From the NCBI GenBank assembly GCA_913009825.1, contig CAJVYQ010000016.1, forward strand, positions 19,080 through 83,079: DNA of 64,000 nt, in the 5' to 3' direction. The notes beneath the pieces were generated by a model. It was not told where the DNA came from and searched no databases. It saw nothing but the letters and a program-made list of their open reading frames with translations. Both the position numbers and the translations under genes were made by a program. Shown one piece after another: positions 63,929-64,000 of the stretch. This DNA comes from an uncultured Deferribacteres bacterium. Lineage in GTDB: Bacteria > Zhuqueibacterota > JdFR-76 > DREG01. Positions within the stretch are counted from its first letter, which is position 1. Each line of letters begins with the position of its first letter.

Positions 63929-64000
63929 TATAACATTACCAAGGCGCCGGAATCCTTCTCACTCACCTACTGGTGCTAGTTTACTCGTATACACAGCCCC
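63929..64000. other. Unplaced bases after adapter poly-A
   Basis: These 72 bases follow adapter and poly-A. Reads past an adapter end usually produce noise, so they should not be treated as genomic unless reads spanning the junction support them. No feature is recognisable. Confidence 0.8.

Overview
The window is a single chromosomal stretch from an uncultured-type member of the FCB (Fibrobacterota–Chlorobiota–Bacteroidota) side of the tree. The basis is type IX-secretion-like C-terminal sorting tails, PorV-like outer-membrane proteins, many exported glycoside hydrolases, cohesin/dockerin-type modules and S9/M14 exported peptidases. A Calditrichota- or KSB1-like organism would fit, but this is an inference from gene content, not a placement. 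Nearly all genes lie on the + strand; only the MATE transporter and plsY are on the minus strand. I see no CRISPR array, prophage or complete insertion sequence.

Layout. 1–18.6 kb is a glycan-catabolism region: the end of a GH20 hexosaminidase, a UroD/MtaA-like protein, an exported tandem RhaM-like mutarotase, an SSS sodium/solute symporter, a clan GH-D (GH36-like) glycosidase, a GH38 alpha-mannosidase, a MATE exporter (minus), a GH29 alpha-L-fucosidase lipoprotein, an aspartate/glutamate racemase, a flavin-reductase-like protein and a GH13 lipoprotein. 19.2–27.3 kb holds tag, an exported S9 peptidase, a pair of M14 carboxypeptidase paralogues (the first apparently catalytically dead) and a RidA protein. 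28–33.7 kb has a beta-helix (GH141-like) protein, a Tat-exported sulfatase that shares its C-terminal module with the GH20, and a HAD phosphatase. Together the enzymes suit breakdown of fucosylated, mannose- and hexosamine-containing, partly sulfated glycans (N-glycan or mucin type).

34–47.3 kb is the most unusual block: an outer-membrane barrel gene, a 1406-residue dockerin-bearing protein, a 2239-residue protein with eight cohesin-like modules alternating with FN3-like modules, and a PorV-like barrel, with overlapping or near-abutting ends. This looks like a surface scaffold exported by a type IX-like route. 47.7–64 kb is mainly housekeeping: another barrel, comF, gap–pgk–tpiA, secG, tRNA-Leu(GAG), a TPR protein, a degenerate HD-GYP protein with a LytTR response regulator, a DUF362/NapH–NapG-fusion redox pair, a YdjM-like membrane protein, plsY (minus), sfsA and fabL.

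The intergenic regions carry many palindromic repeats. One family has ends close to GTAACTATTCAGG...CCTGAATAGTTAC, often starts within a few tens of bases of a stop codon, and usually encloses other palindromes, giving nested inverted repeats. Two short decayed coding remnants also lie between genes. The genomic sequence ends at about 63849: from 63850 on it is Illumina TruSeq adapter read-through plus poly-A and unplaced bases, so the right edge is an assembly artefact.
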